A DNA stretch of 64,000 bases from Paractinoplanes ferrugineus (GTDB lineage Bacteria; Actinomycetota; Actinomycetes; Mycobacteriales; Micromonosporaceae). The position numbers were made by a program, and so were the translations under genes. The notes below the pieces were generated by a model. The model saw only the letters and a program-made list of their open reading frames with translations, had not been told where the DNA came from and did not search any database. How positions within the stretch are numbered: position 1 is the stretch's first letter; the number at the start of each line of letters is the position of its first letter. Below are positions 8,117 to 18,125 of this stretch, in pieces. The stretch spans positions 62,001-126,000 of the forward strand of contig NZ_BOMM01000014.1 in NCBI RefSeq assembly GCF_016862195.1. Direction: 5' to 3'.

Positions 8117-9211
8117 TCACTCGAAAGCGATGGTCGCCTCGGTCGCCCCGCGACCGCGCGCCACCTCGGCCGCTTCCTCCTCGATCTGTTTTCGGCGCGG
8201 CGCCGGAAGCGTGCCGAACCCGGTGACCGTCAAGTCGACCCGCCTGCGGCCCGCCATCTTGGCCCGCCAGACCCCCGCGACCTCGCCGTCCACCAGCAAC
8301 ACGCCCGGGTTGCCGAGCACCCGCCACACCTGTTTCTGCTGCTCCCGGTCGGGCACCATCAGGTCACGGTCGCGGGCCTGGAGCAGCGGATCCATCCCCG
8401 GGATCAGGCGCACACCTGACCGGGCCTCGGCCTTCGAGAGGGCCGTGATCTGCGACTCGGGCAGCCACCGCTTCTTACCGTCCACTGTGACCTCGGCCAG
8501 CCCGTCCGGCCACACCCGCTTCATCTCGGTGGCGCTGCCGCCCAGGTATTTCGCCACCTCAGCCGGCCCGGCCGGACCGAGGAACCGCAGATAGGTCGTG
8601 ATCAGATCGCCGATGCCGTCGTTCTCGACGGGCTGCGAGGGCGCGTCCGGGATCGGCCCGAGCATCGCATCACGGCCGCGCGACTCGACCCGCACACCGC
8701 CGGCAAGCCCCGAGTGCTGCCAGACGTTGCCCGCGATGTGCCGAGCCCCGCAACCACGACAGTCAAAGGTCAGCGACTCGGGCACGCGCTTGCTGACCTC
8801 GGCACTGGCCTCACCCCGAGGCATCGAGCGGGTCACCACCTCACGAAACGCCGCGGCGGTGGCCGTGAGAGCGGCGACGCCGAGTTTCATGCCTTCCGGG
8901 ATCTGCGCACTCTGGATGCGGCTGGTCGCGTCGAGGTCGCTGACCGGCCACAGCTGCTTGACCAGAGCAGCGAGGTCGTCGCGACGATGCAGATGCGGAG
9001 CCCCGCGGGCGGCCCACACCATGATCAGTCGATCGTCGTCGAGGCCGGCACTCGTGCGGGCGGCCAGCGCGACATGGTGCGACCCGGGCGTGTATTCCTG
9101 CACCCCGAGGTCGAGCACGTCCAGGTCGGCGGGCCGCTTCCGGCTCCGCGCCGCCAGCCCGAGGGCCGCCACCCGATAAGCCATTACCCGGGCCCGATCA
9201 ATGCCGCCCAT
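8117..9211 (-). CDS. AlkZ/YcaQ-superfamily winged-helix DNA-binding protein
   Basis: 364-aa member of the HTH_42 family that includes the DNA glycosylases AlkZ and YcaQ, which excise cross-linked or alkylated bases. In those enzymes catalysis depends on a Q-phi-Q or Q-phi-D motif; here the corresponding region reads VQEYTPGSHHVALAAR, so activity is uncertain. A CRGCGARH stretch could be a metal-binding knuckle. Start at 9211 has GGGAGG upstream; the extra 24 residues of a longer frame are unsupported. No operon partners are evident. It could be a glycosylase or a DNA-binding protein without catalysis. Confidence 0.75.
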   Translation of the reverse strand: MGGIDRARVMAYRVAALGLAARSRKRPADLDVLDLGVQEYTPGSHHVALAARTSAGLDDDRLIMVWAARGAPHLHRRDDLAALVKQLWPVSDLDATSRIQSAQIPEGMKLGVAALTATAAAFREVVTRSMPRGEASAEVSKRVPESLTFDCRGCGARHIAGNVWQHSGLAGGVRVESRGRDAMLGPIPDAPSQPVENDGIGDLITTYLRFLGPAGPAEVAKYLGGSATEMKRVWPDGLAEVTVDGKKRWLPESQITALSKAEARSGVRLIPGMDPLLQARDRDLMVPDREQQKQVWRVLGNPGVLLVDGEVAGVWRAKMAGRRRVDLTVTGFGTLPAPRRKQIEEEAAEVARGRGATEATIAFE

Positions 9212-9248
9212 GACACCTCCCTGCGACGAGGCCGCGGCGTCCGACTTC

Positions 9249-9854
9249 CTAGCTGCGACGACCGTACCGCCGGGCGGCGACATTTTTCAGTCGTTCCAGG
9301 CGGGTCGCGGCCCGGTCACCGGACAGCTCCCAGGTGTCCAGACTGCTCGACCCGTACGGGCCGAACTGCAGGATCGGCGCCTCCCCGGTCAGCCGGTAGC
9401 CGCACCGGCGCGCCACGGCGGTGCTCGCGACGTTGGCCGGGTCGATCCGCAGGAGCAGGCGACCCAGTTTGAGGGTGCTCCGCGCGTACGTCGAAAGCAG
9501 TGAGAGCGACGCCGATGCCAGCCCGCGCCGGCGATGGCGGGCGCCCACCAGATAGCCGAGTTCGGCTTCTCTGTTGGCGGCGTCGACGCCGAAGAGCAGG
9601 ACCTCGCCGAGCGGTCGGCCACCGTCCTCGGTGATCGCGAGTTGGATGCGCCGCCCGCTGATCCGGCCCTGGTGGGCGCGCTTCAGGTAGGCGAGGCCGG
9701 CCTCCGGGTCGAACGGTGACGTCATCGGCGTCCAGCGCGCGATGTCCGGATCGTCGAGCAGCGCGACCAGGTCGTCGAGATCCTCGGCCCGCCAGTCGCG
9801 CAGCACCAGGCCGTCTCCCGTCAACGTGAGCGGGTAGGGAAGACGGGTGGCCAC
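9249..9854 (-). CDS. GNAT-family N-acetyltransferase (RimJ/RimL-like)
   Basis: 201-aa acetyl-CoA-dependent transferase. It contains LVLRDWRAEDLDDLVALLDDPDIARW at the start, ELGYLVGARHRRRGLA (acetyl-CoA pyrophosphate loop) and ASTAVARRCGYRLTG, the RimJ/RimL arrangement that modifies amino groups of proteins or small molecules. GTG 9854 is preferred (AGGA with 7-nt spacer); starting at 9938 would place the palindromic operator inside the gene. It is divergent from a TetR regulator that probably controls it. Confidence 0.82.
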   Translation of the reverse strand: MATRLPYPLTLTGDGLVLRDWRAEDLDDLVALLDDPDIARWTPMTSPFDPEAGLAYLKRAHQGRISGRRIQLAITEDGGRPLGEVLLFGVDAANREAELGYLVGARHRRRGLASASLSLLSTYARSTLKLGRLLLRIDPANVASTAVARRCGYRLTGEAPILQFGPYGSSSLDTWELSGDRAATRLERLKNVAARRYGRRS

Positions 9855-9890
9855 AACTTGATCCTGCCCGTAAGGACCCGGCTCCGGCCA

Positions 9891-9904
9891 GTAACGATCG
9901 TTAC
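9891..9904. promoter_or_regulatory. Palindromic operator between GNAT and TetR genes
   Basis: GTAACGATCGTTAC is a perfect 14-bp palindrome in the divergent intergenic region, 37 bp from the acetyltransferase start and 63 bp from the TetR start. Size and symmetry fit a TetR dimer site controlling both genes. Confidence 0.65.
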
Positions 9905-9966
9905 GAAGCACGCGATTTTCGCTAACAGTGATCAACATGGACGGTGCGTAACAGGGTTGGATATGG

Positions 9967-10626
9967 GTGTCAGGGCCTAGGTTTTACGTTGTGGACGAGC
10001 GGACTGCGTTGGTGACGCGGCGGGGCGAGAATTACGGTGGGCGGTCCCGCGAGGAGCGGGCGACCGAGCGGCGTGAGCGCATCCTCACGTCGGCCTTGCA
10101 CCTGTTCGGGACGCGCGACTACGACGATGTGACGGTCGCGGACGTCTGCGCCGCCGCCCGGGTCTCGAAGCGGTATTTCTACGAGCATTTCGAGGACCGG
10201 CCCGCCCTGGTGCGCGCCCTGCACCGCGAGCAGAACAGGTGGCTGCTCGAGGGAGTCGCAGCCGCCGCACCGGAGACCCGCGACTCGCTCGACGGAATGC
10301 TGCGGCCCGCCGTGCACCGGCTCCTCGAACTGCTGCGCGCCAACCCGGAACGAGCGCAGGTCATCTACATAAACGCCCCGCGCATGGAGACGCGACGACG
10401 GGGCGTGCTCCGCGAGGACGCCCAGTTTCTCGGCGACCTCTTGCGCCGGGTCAGTGGTCACCCCACCGACCAGCTCCGGTACGAGCGGATGCTGCTCGCC
10501 CTGGTGGCCGGTCTGAGCGAGGTCATCATCGACTGGCTGTCCCGGGACATGTCCGAGGAACCGGGACCCCTGGCCGACCACCTGACCGATTACTGCCTGG
10601 CCATCCTCGACCTGCTCGTCCCCTGA
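9967..10626 (+). CDS. TetR/AcrR-family transcriptional regulator
   Basis: Ligand-responsive repressor of 219 aa. The helix-turn-helix (about residues 30-75) reads ERILTSALHLFGTRDYDDVTVADVCAAARVSKRYFYEHFEDRPALV, a clear TetR_N domain; the C-terminal ligand domain is unassigned. GTG 9967 is used here, but GTG 9991 and GTG 10012 are in frame and possible; none has a strong ribosome site. It probably represses itself and the divergent acetyltransferase through the 14-bp palindrome at 9891. Confidence 0.88.
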   Translation: MSGPRFYVVDERTALVTRRGENYGGRSREERATERRERILTSALHLFGTRDYDDVTVADVCAAARVSKRYFYEHFEDRPALVRALHREQNRWLLEGVAAAAPETRDSLDGMLRPAVHRLLELLRANPERAQVIYINAPRMETRRRGVLREDAQFLGDLLRRVSGHPTDQLRYERMLLALVAGLSEVIIDWLSRDMSEEPGPLADHLTDYCLAILDLLVP

Positions 10627-10629
10627 CGC

Positions 10630-11868
10630 TCAGCACTTGCGCGCGGTTATCTCCATTCCCGCTGCCCGAAGTCGCGTGACGAGGGCGTCACCCATAGCCG
10701 TAGCCGGAGTGAGCACGCCTCCCTCGGTCGGCGGCAGCTTGTCTCGATCGTGCACGAGGGTGAGCGCGGACTCGCCGAGCATGACCGCCGTGGCCGCGTA
10801 GCCCGGGTCACCCTTGGCCCGGACCCGAGCCGTGTAGCGTTCGCCGGTCGTCGTCGTGGTGAACAGGTCGGTCGTGAAATGGCCGGAGTTACGAGCTCGT
10901 TCGTTCGGCCCCTCCCCCGGTTTCGGCAGCACCCGGTCGAGCACGAAGCGGGTCGGCGGCACCGACAACCCGACGATCAGCGCACCCAGGCCCAGCTTGG
11001 TCGCGAACGCGATCACCGGCGACAGCGGCGAAGCACCGACACTCATCGCCTCGCGGTAGCGGAACTGCCGCCCGTACGCCCAATTCCGCAATGCGTTGCT
11101 GCGCCGCACCACCCGGGTGTTGTAAGACGCCATCACGAATGGCGCGAGGCGCCCCCGCAGCTGCGGGTTGACGTCTTCGCCCCGCAGGATCGCGACGTCG
11201 TCCTGCCGGCCCAGGTCGGGCTCGGCGGCCCGGTCGGGGCTGAGTGAATAGGGGCTGGCGGCGAGCCGGCGCAGTTTACGGTCGGTCTTGACGGTGTCGA
11301 GCTGGTGCCGCATCGAGTCGATCGTGCCGCCGCTGAAGCCGCCCCGCATGCTGGTGACGACAAGCGTGGTGTCGGTGAGCTCGCCCGCGCCGTCGGCCTT
11401 GACCTGCCGGTCGAGCACGTGCACGCCGATGTCGGACGGAATCGAGTCGAAACCGCAGGAGTGCACGATCCGCGCCCCGGTCGAGCGGGCCACCTCATGG
11501 TTGGCGTCGATGCTCGCCCGGGCGAAGAGCACCTCGCCGGTCAGATCGACATAATCGGTGCCGGCCGCGGCGCACGCGCCCACGATCGTCCGGCCGAACT
11601 TCGCGTACGGCCCGACTGTAGTGATCACCACTCGCGTCGAGGACGCCAGTTTCTCCAGCGCCGGCACGTCGGTGGCATCGGCCACTAACACCGGCCAGTC
11701 GACACCAAGCCGTCGCTTGACGTCTGTGAGCTTCGTCTCCGAGCGGCCCGCCAGGGCAACCCGGGTGCCAGCCGGTGCGTGCTCGGCAAGGTACTTCGCC
11801 ACCAGCACTCCGACGAAGCCGGAGGCGCCGTAGACAACGATGTCGTGCTCGCGGACGTGATCACTCAT
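10630..11868 (-). CDS. Saccharopine dehydrogenase-like NAD(P)-binding oxidoreductase
   Basis: 412-aa protein starting MSDHVREHDIVVYGASGFVGVLVAKYL with the GASGFVG dinucleotide-binding loop. It belongs to the group including the mycobacterial trans-acting enoyl reductase Rv2953 and relatives, where some members reduce polyketide-derived lipids. Substrate is unknown here. The start at 11868 has GGAGAA 10 nt upstream. Its stop is 4 bp from the TetR stop, tail to tail. No lipid-synthesis genes are nearby, so a housekeeping oxidoreductase role is as likely. Confidence 0.8.
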   Translation of the reverse strand: MSDHVREHDIVVYGASGFVGVLVAKYLAEHAPAGTRVALAGRSETKLTDVKRRLGVDWPVLVADATDVPALEKLASSTRVVITTVGPYAKFGRTIVGACAAAGTDYVDLTGEVLFARASIDANHEVARSTGARIVHSCGFDSIPSDIGVHVLDRQVKADGAGELTDTTLVVTSMRGGFSGGTIDSMRHQLDTVKTDRKLRRLAASPYSLSPDRAAEPDLGRQDDVAILRGEDVNPQLRGRLAPFVMASYNTRVVRRSNALRNWAYGRQFRYREAMSVGASPLSPVIAFATKLGLGALIVGLSVPPTRFVLDRVLPKPGEGPNERARNSGHFTTDLFTTTTTGERYTARVRAKGDPGYAATAVMLGESALTLVHDRDKLPPTEGGVLTPATAMGDALVTRLRAAGMEITARKC

Positions 11869-12082
11869 GGTTGCCGATTCTCCATCAGGTTTCTGTTCAC
11901 GCAACGGCAAGTTACCGATAGGTAATCGTAAATCCTCGCGAATCAGTCATTCTCTCCCTAAAGCAAGATCGAATAGGCCAAACACTGAGAAGAACGTCAC
12001 CATTCAAGGGCGAGACTTGGTCGATGCGGTTGCTGCGTGGTTACCGTCGGCCGGTCCCACGAACGTGGGCACCGTGGGCGGA

Positions 12083-12949
<867 letters not shown>

Positions 12950-12961
12950 TTCAGAGCTGAC

Positions 12962-12995
12962 GGCCCGGTCGTCCGTCCCCCATGGCGGCCGGGCC
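12962..12995 (+). terminator. Hairpin terminator after the Rpf gene
   Basis: A 10-bp stem with one G-U pair (12962-12971 with 12986-12995, arms GGCCCGGTCG and CGGCCGGGCC) starts 13 bp after the stop codon. There is no U-tract. Confidence 0.55.
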
Positions 12996-13052
12996 ACACC
13001 CCACTCACCCATTGCGGCCACCGCGACCACCGCGGATCTGTGCCAGGGTGGG

Positions 13053-13691
13053 GTGATGGCTGTCGACCCGCATCTCGAACCGCACTGGGACAGCGCGGCG
13101 TTGATCACCATCGACATGCAGCGTGACTTCCTCTCCGACGGGGCATTCGGGTTTGCGGGCACCACCGAGATCCTGCCCAACCTCGGAAAGCTCACCAAGG
13201 CGTTCCGTGCGGCCGGGCGGCCGATCGTCCACATAGTTCGGCTGTATCCGGCCGACGGCGAAGACGTCGACCGTGTGCGTCGGACGATCGTGCGGAGCGG
13301 CGCCGAATTCGCGCAGCCCGGCAAACCTGGCCGCCTGCTCGCTGAGGGACTCGCCCCCGCCCATGAGCTCGACGACCAACTGCTCCTGAGTGGCGAGCCT
13401 CAATTGCTGGGGCCGCTCGAATATGCGTTGTACAAGCCGCGCTGGGGTGCCTTCTATCGCACCCTCCTCGACGAACTGCTTATCCGGCACGGCGTCGACA
13501 CCCTCGTCTTCGCCGGCTGCAATCTGCCGAACTGCCCACGCGCCAGCATGATCGAAGCCCACGAACGCGATTACCGAGTCGTGCTCGTCACCGACGCCAT
13601 CTCGCAGGCCAGCGAGCAAGGCTTTCGAGAGATTGCCGACTTGGGCACGGCGCTGTGCAGCACCGCCGAGGTTGTCAGCCCTGCGCCCTGA
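13053..13691 (+). CDS. Isochorismatase-like cysteine hydrolase
   Basis: 212-aa cytoplasmic hydrolase of the isochorismatase/nicotinamidase superfamily. The triad is visible: Asp21 (TIDMQRDFL), Lys128 (YALYKPRWGAFY) and Cys161 (GCNLPNCPRAS). These enzymes cleave amides, ureas or vinyl ethers; the substrate here is unknown. The gene begins GTG-ATG (13053/13056), either usable, behind AGGGTGGGG. It has no operon partners; a SnoaL-like gene faces its 3' end. Confidence 0.85.
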   Translation: MMAVDPHLEPHWDSAALITIDMQRDFLSDGAFGFAGTTEILPNLGKLTKAFRAAGRPIVHIVRLYPADGEDVDRVRRTIVRSGAEFAQPGKPGRLLAEGLAPAHELDDQLLLSGEPQLLGPLEYALYKPRWGAFYRTLLDELLIRHGVDTLVFAGCNLPNCPRASMIEAHERDYRVVLVTDAISQASEQGFREIADLGTALCSTAEVVSPAP

Positions 13692-13700
13692 AGACGGCCG

Positions 13701-14066
13701 TCAGCCGGCTGGCTTCTGGAATTCCGGCTGGTCCAGCACTCGCAGCCAGGAACCGTCGGGCTGGCGGCGCACGACCTGGGCACGGGCACCCGAGCCGTCC
13801 TTCGGCGGAGTGGATGTCAGCGCCAGGTCACCGCTGATCAGCGTGGGTAACGGCTCTTCCGGCGCGAACGCCGGCATGTGCGGCAACGCCTCCTCCCACA
13901 GCTTCTGGATCGCAGCCCGGCCTACCGTCTGCCGACCGGGCGGATAGGCCATCACGGCGTCTTCCTCGTAGAGCTGGGCGAGGCCTTCGGCATCCTTGGC
14001 GTTGGCACGCTCGACGAACAGGCGGGTGAGATCTTCCGGCTTGAGGGCTTTCTCGTTGTCGGTCAT
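13701..14066 (-). CDS. SnoaL/NTF2-like (DUF4440-type) protein
   Basis: 121-aa single-domain cone-fold protein. LTRLFVERANAKDAEGLAQLYEEDAVMAYPPGRQTVGRAAIQKLWEE is typical of DUF4440/SnoaL proteins, which act as small isomerases, hydrolases or binding proteins. The start at 14066 (MTDNEKALK) has GGAGG only one base away, so a leaderless mRNA is possible. It is divergent from the LysR gene, 70 bp apart, the classical arrangement of a LysR regulator and its target. Confidence 0.8.
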   Translation of the reverse strand: MTDNEKALKPEDLTRLFVERANAKDAEGLAQLYEEDAVMAYPPGRQTVGRAAIQKLWEEALPHMPAFAPEEPLPTLISGDLALTSTPPKDGSGARAQVVRRQPDGSWLRVLDQPEFQKPAG

Positions 14067-14136
14067 GCCTCCACCCTGCTCGGGGGGCGTACAGAAGTCC
14101 AACGCATGGTTTTCATGGGAACTAGAATTTCTGGTT

Positions 14137-15024
14137 ATGGAACTCCGGCAGCTCGAATACTTCCTGGCCGTCGCCGAGGAGGCCAACTTCACCCGCGCCG
14201 CCGAGCGGGTGCACATCAGCCAGTCGGGCGTTAGTGCGCAGGTCAAGGCCCTGGAAACGGAACTCGGGGCAGAGCTGCTCGACCGGTCCGGCCGGATCGC
14301 CCGGCTCACCGCGGCCGGCGCGGCTGCCCTGCCGTACGCCCGGGTGGCGCTCGACGCCGCGGCCGACCTGCGGGAGGCGATCGACGAGATCAACGGGCTC
14401 GTCCGCGGCCGGCTGACGGTCGGCATGGTCACCGGTTGCGAGATCACCCCGCTCTTCGCCGCGCTGGCCGCCTTCCACCGCGAGCATCCGGCGCTCGATC
14501 TCGAACTCGTCGAGGGCAACTCCGCCGACCTGATCGCTTCAGTGATCGCCGGAACCGCCGACCTCGCGCTGGTCGGCGTGGCCGGCGCTGTTCCCCCGCA
14601 CCTGGGCGCCCTGGTGGTCGCCGACGAGGGACTGATCGCCCTGGTCCCGCCCGACTCGCCAGTGGTGGGGCCGGCGGGCTTACCCCTGACCGAGTTGGTG
14701 TCCTATCCTCTGGTCACGTTGCCCGAGGGGACCGGCATCCGCTCCTCATTCGATGAGGCGTGTGTGACCGCGGGCTTGATTCCTGATGTCGTGCTGGTCG
14801 CGTCGGCACCCGGCGCTGTCGCGGAGCTGGCGTCGCGCGGCATGGGAGTCGCTGTGCTGAGCGAGTCGATGGCATCGGTGCACCCTGGTCTGGTGTCCGT
14901 GCCGATCACCGGAGTTGACGTTCCGGCACTGCTCGCTCTCGTGTGGCGGCCGCGCTCTAGCCCGGCGCTTGACGCGCTGCTACCACATTGCCGACGGGAG
15001 TTCGGCGACACGACAACTCCATAG
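14137..15024 (+). CDS. LysR-family transcriptional regulator
   Basis: 295 aa. The N-terminal winged HTH reads MELRQLEYFLAVAEEANFTRAAERVHISQSGVSAQVKALE; the remainder is the two-lobed effector domain. ATG 14137 is the family start. TAGAAT at 14123-14128 is a good -10 box whose transcription start would fall at or next to this ATG, suggesting a leaderless mRNA; upstream in-frame starts (13996) are therefore rejected. It probably controls the divergent SnoaL-like gene. Confidence 0.92.
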   Translation: MELRQLEYFLAVAEEANFTRAAERVHISQSGVSAQVKALETELGAELLDRSGRIARLTAAGAAALPYARVALDAAADLREAIDEINGLVRGRLTVGMVTGCEITPLFAALAAFHREHPALDLELVEGNSADLIASVIAGTADLALVGVAGAVPPHLGALVVADEGLIALVPPDSPVVGPAGLPLTELVSYPLVTLPEGTGIRSSFDEACVTAGLIPDVVLVASAPGAVAELASRGMGVAVLSESMASVHPGLVSVPITGVDVPALLALVWRPRSSPALDALLPHCRREFGDTTTP

Positions 15025-15089
15025 CGACGTTGGGAACAGTCAGCGAAAACCGATGCCGTGGAGGCTGCGTGGTCGCTACCGTCGCGAGC

Positions 15090-15443
15090 ATGACAGACAG
15101 CTCGCTGCGGCACCGGCTCCGGACGGCGCTGCCGGCCGCGATGAAGGCCCGCGACCAGACCGCCACGTCGGCGCTCCGCGCCACCCTGGCGGCGATCGAC
15201 AATGCCGAGGCAGTGGAGCCCGCGGGGAGCGCGCCGGGAGGCCTCGCGATCGAGCAGGTGGCGATCGGGGTGGGCGCTACCGAGGTGGCCCGCCGGACGC
15301 TCACCGAGCACGAGGTCGAGCAGATCGTGCGGGACGAGGTGACGGAACGGGAGACCGCCGCCGAGCAGTACGACGAGGCCGGATACCCGGACCGCGCCGA
15401 GAAGTTGCGCGGTGAGGCCCGGGTACTGACCGCCCACCTGTAG
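15090..15443 (+). CDS. GatB/YqeY-domain protein
   Basis: 117-aa helical protein related to YqeY and the tail domain of GatB, which helps amidotransferases engage tRNA; free YqeY proteins have no firmly established role. The start MTDSSLRHRLRTALPAAMKARDQTATSALRATLAAIDNAEA is typical. The usual YqeY is near 150 aa, so this is a short member lacking part of the C-terminal helical bundle. The coding frame extends upstream to 14988 within the LysR gene but ATG 15090 matches the family start. Confidence 0.8.
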   Translation: MTDSSLRHRLRTALPAAMKARDQTATSALRATLAAIDNAEAVEPAGSAPGGLAIEQVAIGVGATEVARRTLTEHEVEQIVRDEVTERETAAEQYDEAGYPDRAEKLRGEARVLTAHL

Positions 15444-15459
15444 GTGCCGACCCGAGTGC

Positions 15460-16098
15460 CTAGAGGTTCAGCGCGTCCACGATCGGGGTGTCGCCGGTGA
15501 ACAGCTCGAAGGTGACGCCGATCGTGGCCGGCGTGCCGAGGCAGGCGGCCAGGACGGCGGCGACGTCGTCACGCGGGACGGGGCCGCGGTTGCCCAGCTC
15601 CCGAGTGACTGTCACCAGGCCGGTGCCGGGGTCGTCGGTGAGGCTGCCGGGTCGGACGATCGTGTAGTCCAGCCCGCTGGCCACCACGTACGCGTCGGCT
15701 TCGGCCTTGGCCTCGAGATAGGGCTGCATGTTCGGGCCGCCGCTCGACGGATCCTGGGCGCCGATCGAGGAGACCATGACGTAGCGGCTCACCCGCTCCG
15801 CCATGGCCGCGTCGGCGAGCTTCATCGCGCCGCCGAGGTCGACCGTCCGCTTGCGGGCGGTGCCGCTGCCCGGGCCGGCCCCGGCAGCGAAGACCACGGC
15901 GTCGGCGCCCTTGACGTAGGGGGCGAGGGACGGCTCGTTCTCCAGGTCGCCGAGCACCGGCACAGCTCCGACGGCCGTCAGGGCCTCGGCCTGCTCGGGC
16001 TTGCGGATGAGGCCACGCGCGGTGTGCCCGTCGGCGGCGAGCAGCTTCAACAGGCGGAGGGCGACCTGGCCGTGGCCGCCGGCTACGAGGATGTCCAT
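15460..16098 (-). CDS. NAD(P)H-binding SDR-like protein
   Basis: 212-aa atypical short-chain dehydrogenase of the NmrA/SDR_a5-like group. The N-terminus MDILVAGGHGQVALRLLKLL carries the GGxGxxG dinucleotide loop, followed by YVMVSSIGAQ and a catalytic-site-like YLEAKAEAD. Such proteins act as NAD(P)H sensors, reductases or epimerases; the substrate is unknown. It is convergent with the YqeY-like gene, 16 bp between stops, and forms the last ordinary gene before the gene-poor stretch that precedes the FxsA/FxsB locus. Confidence 0.85.
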   Translation of the reverse strand: MDILVAGGHGQVALRLLKLLAADGHTARGLIRKPEQAEALTAVGAVPVLGDLENEPSLAPYVKGADAVVFAAGAGPGSGTARKRTVDLGGAMKLADAAMAERVSRYVMVSSIGAQDPSSGGPNMQPYLEAKAEADAYVVASGLDYTIVRPGSLTDDPGTGLVTVTRELGNRGPVPRDDVAAVLAACLGTPATIGVTFELFTGDTPIVDALNL

Positions 16099-16897
16099 GA
16101 CTCAGTCATACCCCGCTGAACTAGAGGCGATCACCGATTGCGCGGATCGGGACGGCTGCCTGCGTCCGGGACGCTCTGGTGCTCGACGACCTCACGCACG
16201 TGGCGGATGCCGCGCTGACCGCGGCGGCGGCGGGACGGTCACTCCGGTCGGCCCTCGCCGGCTACTTCCACGACGCCGTCGACTGCTCACCGGCGGCCGA
16301 ACACGTCGCTCGGTCCGGAATTGACTTCGGCTCTGACAAGCTGGGCAGACCCGCGACCACCGAGCGGCTTCTGTCCACAGTAGAGGCTGACGATCGCCGA
16401 TCGAGGCAGGAATGTCGGGCCTACCCCCAACGGCGCAGTCCCCCACCGGCGGGCCCTACATAGGAAGGTCTATTCCATGAGCACGTGCTTACACCGGCCC
16501 GACAGTGCCGGTCCGAGCTCGATCGAGGAACCGAAAAGGTGTCGCATTTCGGCAGGTCAGTTGTTTGCGGACGGACACGCCGAGCCATGCAGCACCTTTT
16601 CGTCAAGCAGGACTTGCACGGCCGGAGGACACTGTAAAACGACTCGGTTTCGGGATTGTCCCGGTGCGGTGCCAGCCATTACCCTCGTCGGGGTCCGTCG
16701 GTCAGTGCGTGCCAGCCGGGGGGTAGCCGAGAATCGGCAACCGCGCCGGCGCATCCCCACACGCCGCGCTTGTCGACCTGGTGACCGGCGAAAGAGGCTT
16801 CCATGTCCAAACCTGGCAACGGCTCGTCTTTCGCGCTGTGTGCCGTTGTCGCTACGCTAGGGCAGTCCAGGCGTCGTCAACGAGCCGGGGGTCTGTA
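16099..16897. other. Gene-poor 800-bp stretch at the left edge of the RiPP locus
   Basis: No confident gene. A rightward reading from 16179 (LDDLTHVADAALTAAAAGRSL...) has good GC3 only to about 16290 and may be a gene remnant. A reading from ATG 16477 has a good ribosome site (AGGAAGG, 16462-16468) and starts MSTCLHRPDSAGPSSIEEPK but loses coding character within 40 codons. GC3 falls from about 16300 onward, which marks a compositional boundary with the genes to the left. A weak -10 (TACGCT, 16853-16858) may serve the first fxsC gene. Confidence 0.5.
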
Positions 16898-18061
16898 GTG
16901 CCGAATTTCTTTCTGAGTTCGGCGGCCGGCGACGACGATCCGTACGTTCGGCAGTTTTTTGATGATCTTCGAAGCCGAGTCTCGGCCGCCAGTTCCGATC
17001 ATGGTGCGGATCTGTCTTTTCTCGGCACCGTCGGAAATAGGGATACGACCCTGCCGTCCGACATGCTGTTGCGGCTGGCCTCGTGCGATGTCTTCGTGGC
17101 ACTGATATCACCTCGGTTTTTTCGCAATGCGAGTTGCGGCCGACAATGGGAGATCTTCGCCAGACGGTTCGCGCCCGGCGACGACCGGTCCGCGATGCTC
17201 CCGGTCGCTTGGGCCGTCGACGCCACGGCCCCGCGGTTCGCGGCGGTCCCGGAGCTCGTGGGCACGCCGCTGACCGCGCCGTCGGCCGGCGGCCCCCGCG
17301 GGTTGCGGCAGTTGATCCGGTTGCGGGGCCTCCGCTCGGTATACGAGTCCTTCCTCGACGATCTGGCCCATCGGATCGTCGCCATCGGCGAGTCCACTCC
17401 CGCGCCGGCCGCCGAACCGGTGACGGATTTCGCGTCCGTGCCCGACGCGTTCTCGGCGTCCAGCAGCGATCCCCGCGTGCACATCATCATCGCTGCGGCA
17501 TCGCGAGAAGAGATGGACAAAGTCCGCAAGAACCTGGCCTACTACGGAGCCGAGGCCCGGGATTGGGCGCCCTACCTTCCGGACGATCCCGAGTCGCTGG
17601 CGACCCGCGCTCGCCTGCTCGCCGCCGACCAGGCGTTGCGGGGCGAAGTGGCCGCCCTCGACGACGTCCTCGACCGCATCGAGCATGCCCGCGCCTCGCA
17701 CGAGATCGTGGTCATCCTGTGTGACTGGTGGCTGACCCAGCTCGATGCCTATCAGCACATTCTCGCCGAGATCGATCGTCGCGGGCTCGGTGAGGCCGTC
17801 GTGATGGTCCCGGCCAGCCGCACCGATCGCGAGTCGATGGAGAACGTCGCGGAACTCCGGTTCGGACTCCGGAGCACCTTCAAGCAGAGCTGGAAGCAGT
17901 CGCAGACTCTCCTGCACCGGGACATCGCCACGGCGGACGCGTTCGACGCCGATCTCGCGGGGGTCCTGGAGGAGGCGCGTAACCGACTTTTCCGTACCGA
18001 CAGCACCAGGCCGGCCACGGATGAGCCGATCGTCGAGCGGCCCATCCTTCGTGGTCCGTGA
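16898..18061 (+). CDS. fxsC: TIR-like protein FxsC (first paralogue, CxxE motif altered)
   Basis: 387-aa protein of the FxsC family, found with FxsB-type RiPP maturases. The N-terminal TIR-like domain (residues 1 to about 150) starts MPNFFLSSAAGDDDPYVRQFFDDL. At the position of the TIR CxxE motif it reads CGRQWE (C80-Q83), so Gln replaces the Glu that is catalytic in NAD-cleaving TIR domains; a second Glu sits two residues later. Residues about 190-350 form another domain (VHIIIAAASREEMDKVRKNLAYYGAEARDWAPYLPDD). The tail ends VERPILRGP, resembling the tail of the next protein. GTG 16898 is chosen over ORF extensions because family similarity starts there and GGGGG lies 7 nt upstream. Role inferred: signalling partner of FxsT; NADase activity doubtful. 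Confidence 0.8.
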   Translation: MPNFFLSSAAGDDDPYVRQFFDDLRSRVSAASSDHGADLSFLGTVGNRDTTLPSDMLLRLASCDVFVALISPRFFRNASCGRQWEIFARRFAPGDDRSAMLPVAWAVDATAPRFAAVPELVGTPLTAPSAGGPRGLRQLIRLRGLRSVYESFLDDLAHRIVAIGESTPAPAAEPVTDFASVPDAFSASSSDPRVHIIIAAASREEMDKVRKNLAYYGAEARDWAPYLPDDPESLATRARLLAADQALRGEVAALDDVLDRIEHARASHEIVVILCDWWLTQLDAYQHILAEIDRRGLGEAVVMVPASRTDRESMENVAELRFGLRSTFKQSWKQSQTLLHRDIATADAFDADLAGVLEEARNRLFRTDSTRPATDEPIVERPILRGP

Positions 18062-18125
18062 TGGCGCCGGGAAAGTACACTGAGTGATCGACTACTTACG
18101 ATCAATCGTCCTTGGGAGAAGGCAC

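Noticed and set aside
14267..14519. N-terminal extension of the SnoaL-like protein to 14519
   Set aside because: It is a Ser/Arg-rich antisense reading of the LysR gene; the domain begins at 14066.
16477..16860. 127-codon ORF with a good ribosome site
   Set aside because: Codon bias is poor beyond the first 40 codons, no domain is recognisable and it runs into the promoter of fxsC; kept only as a note on the gene-poor stretch.
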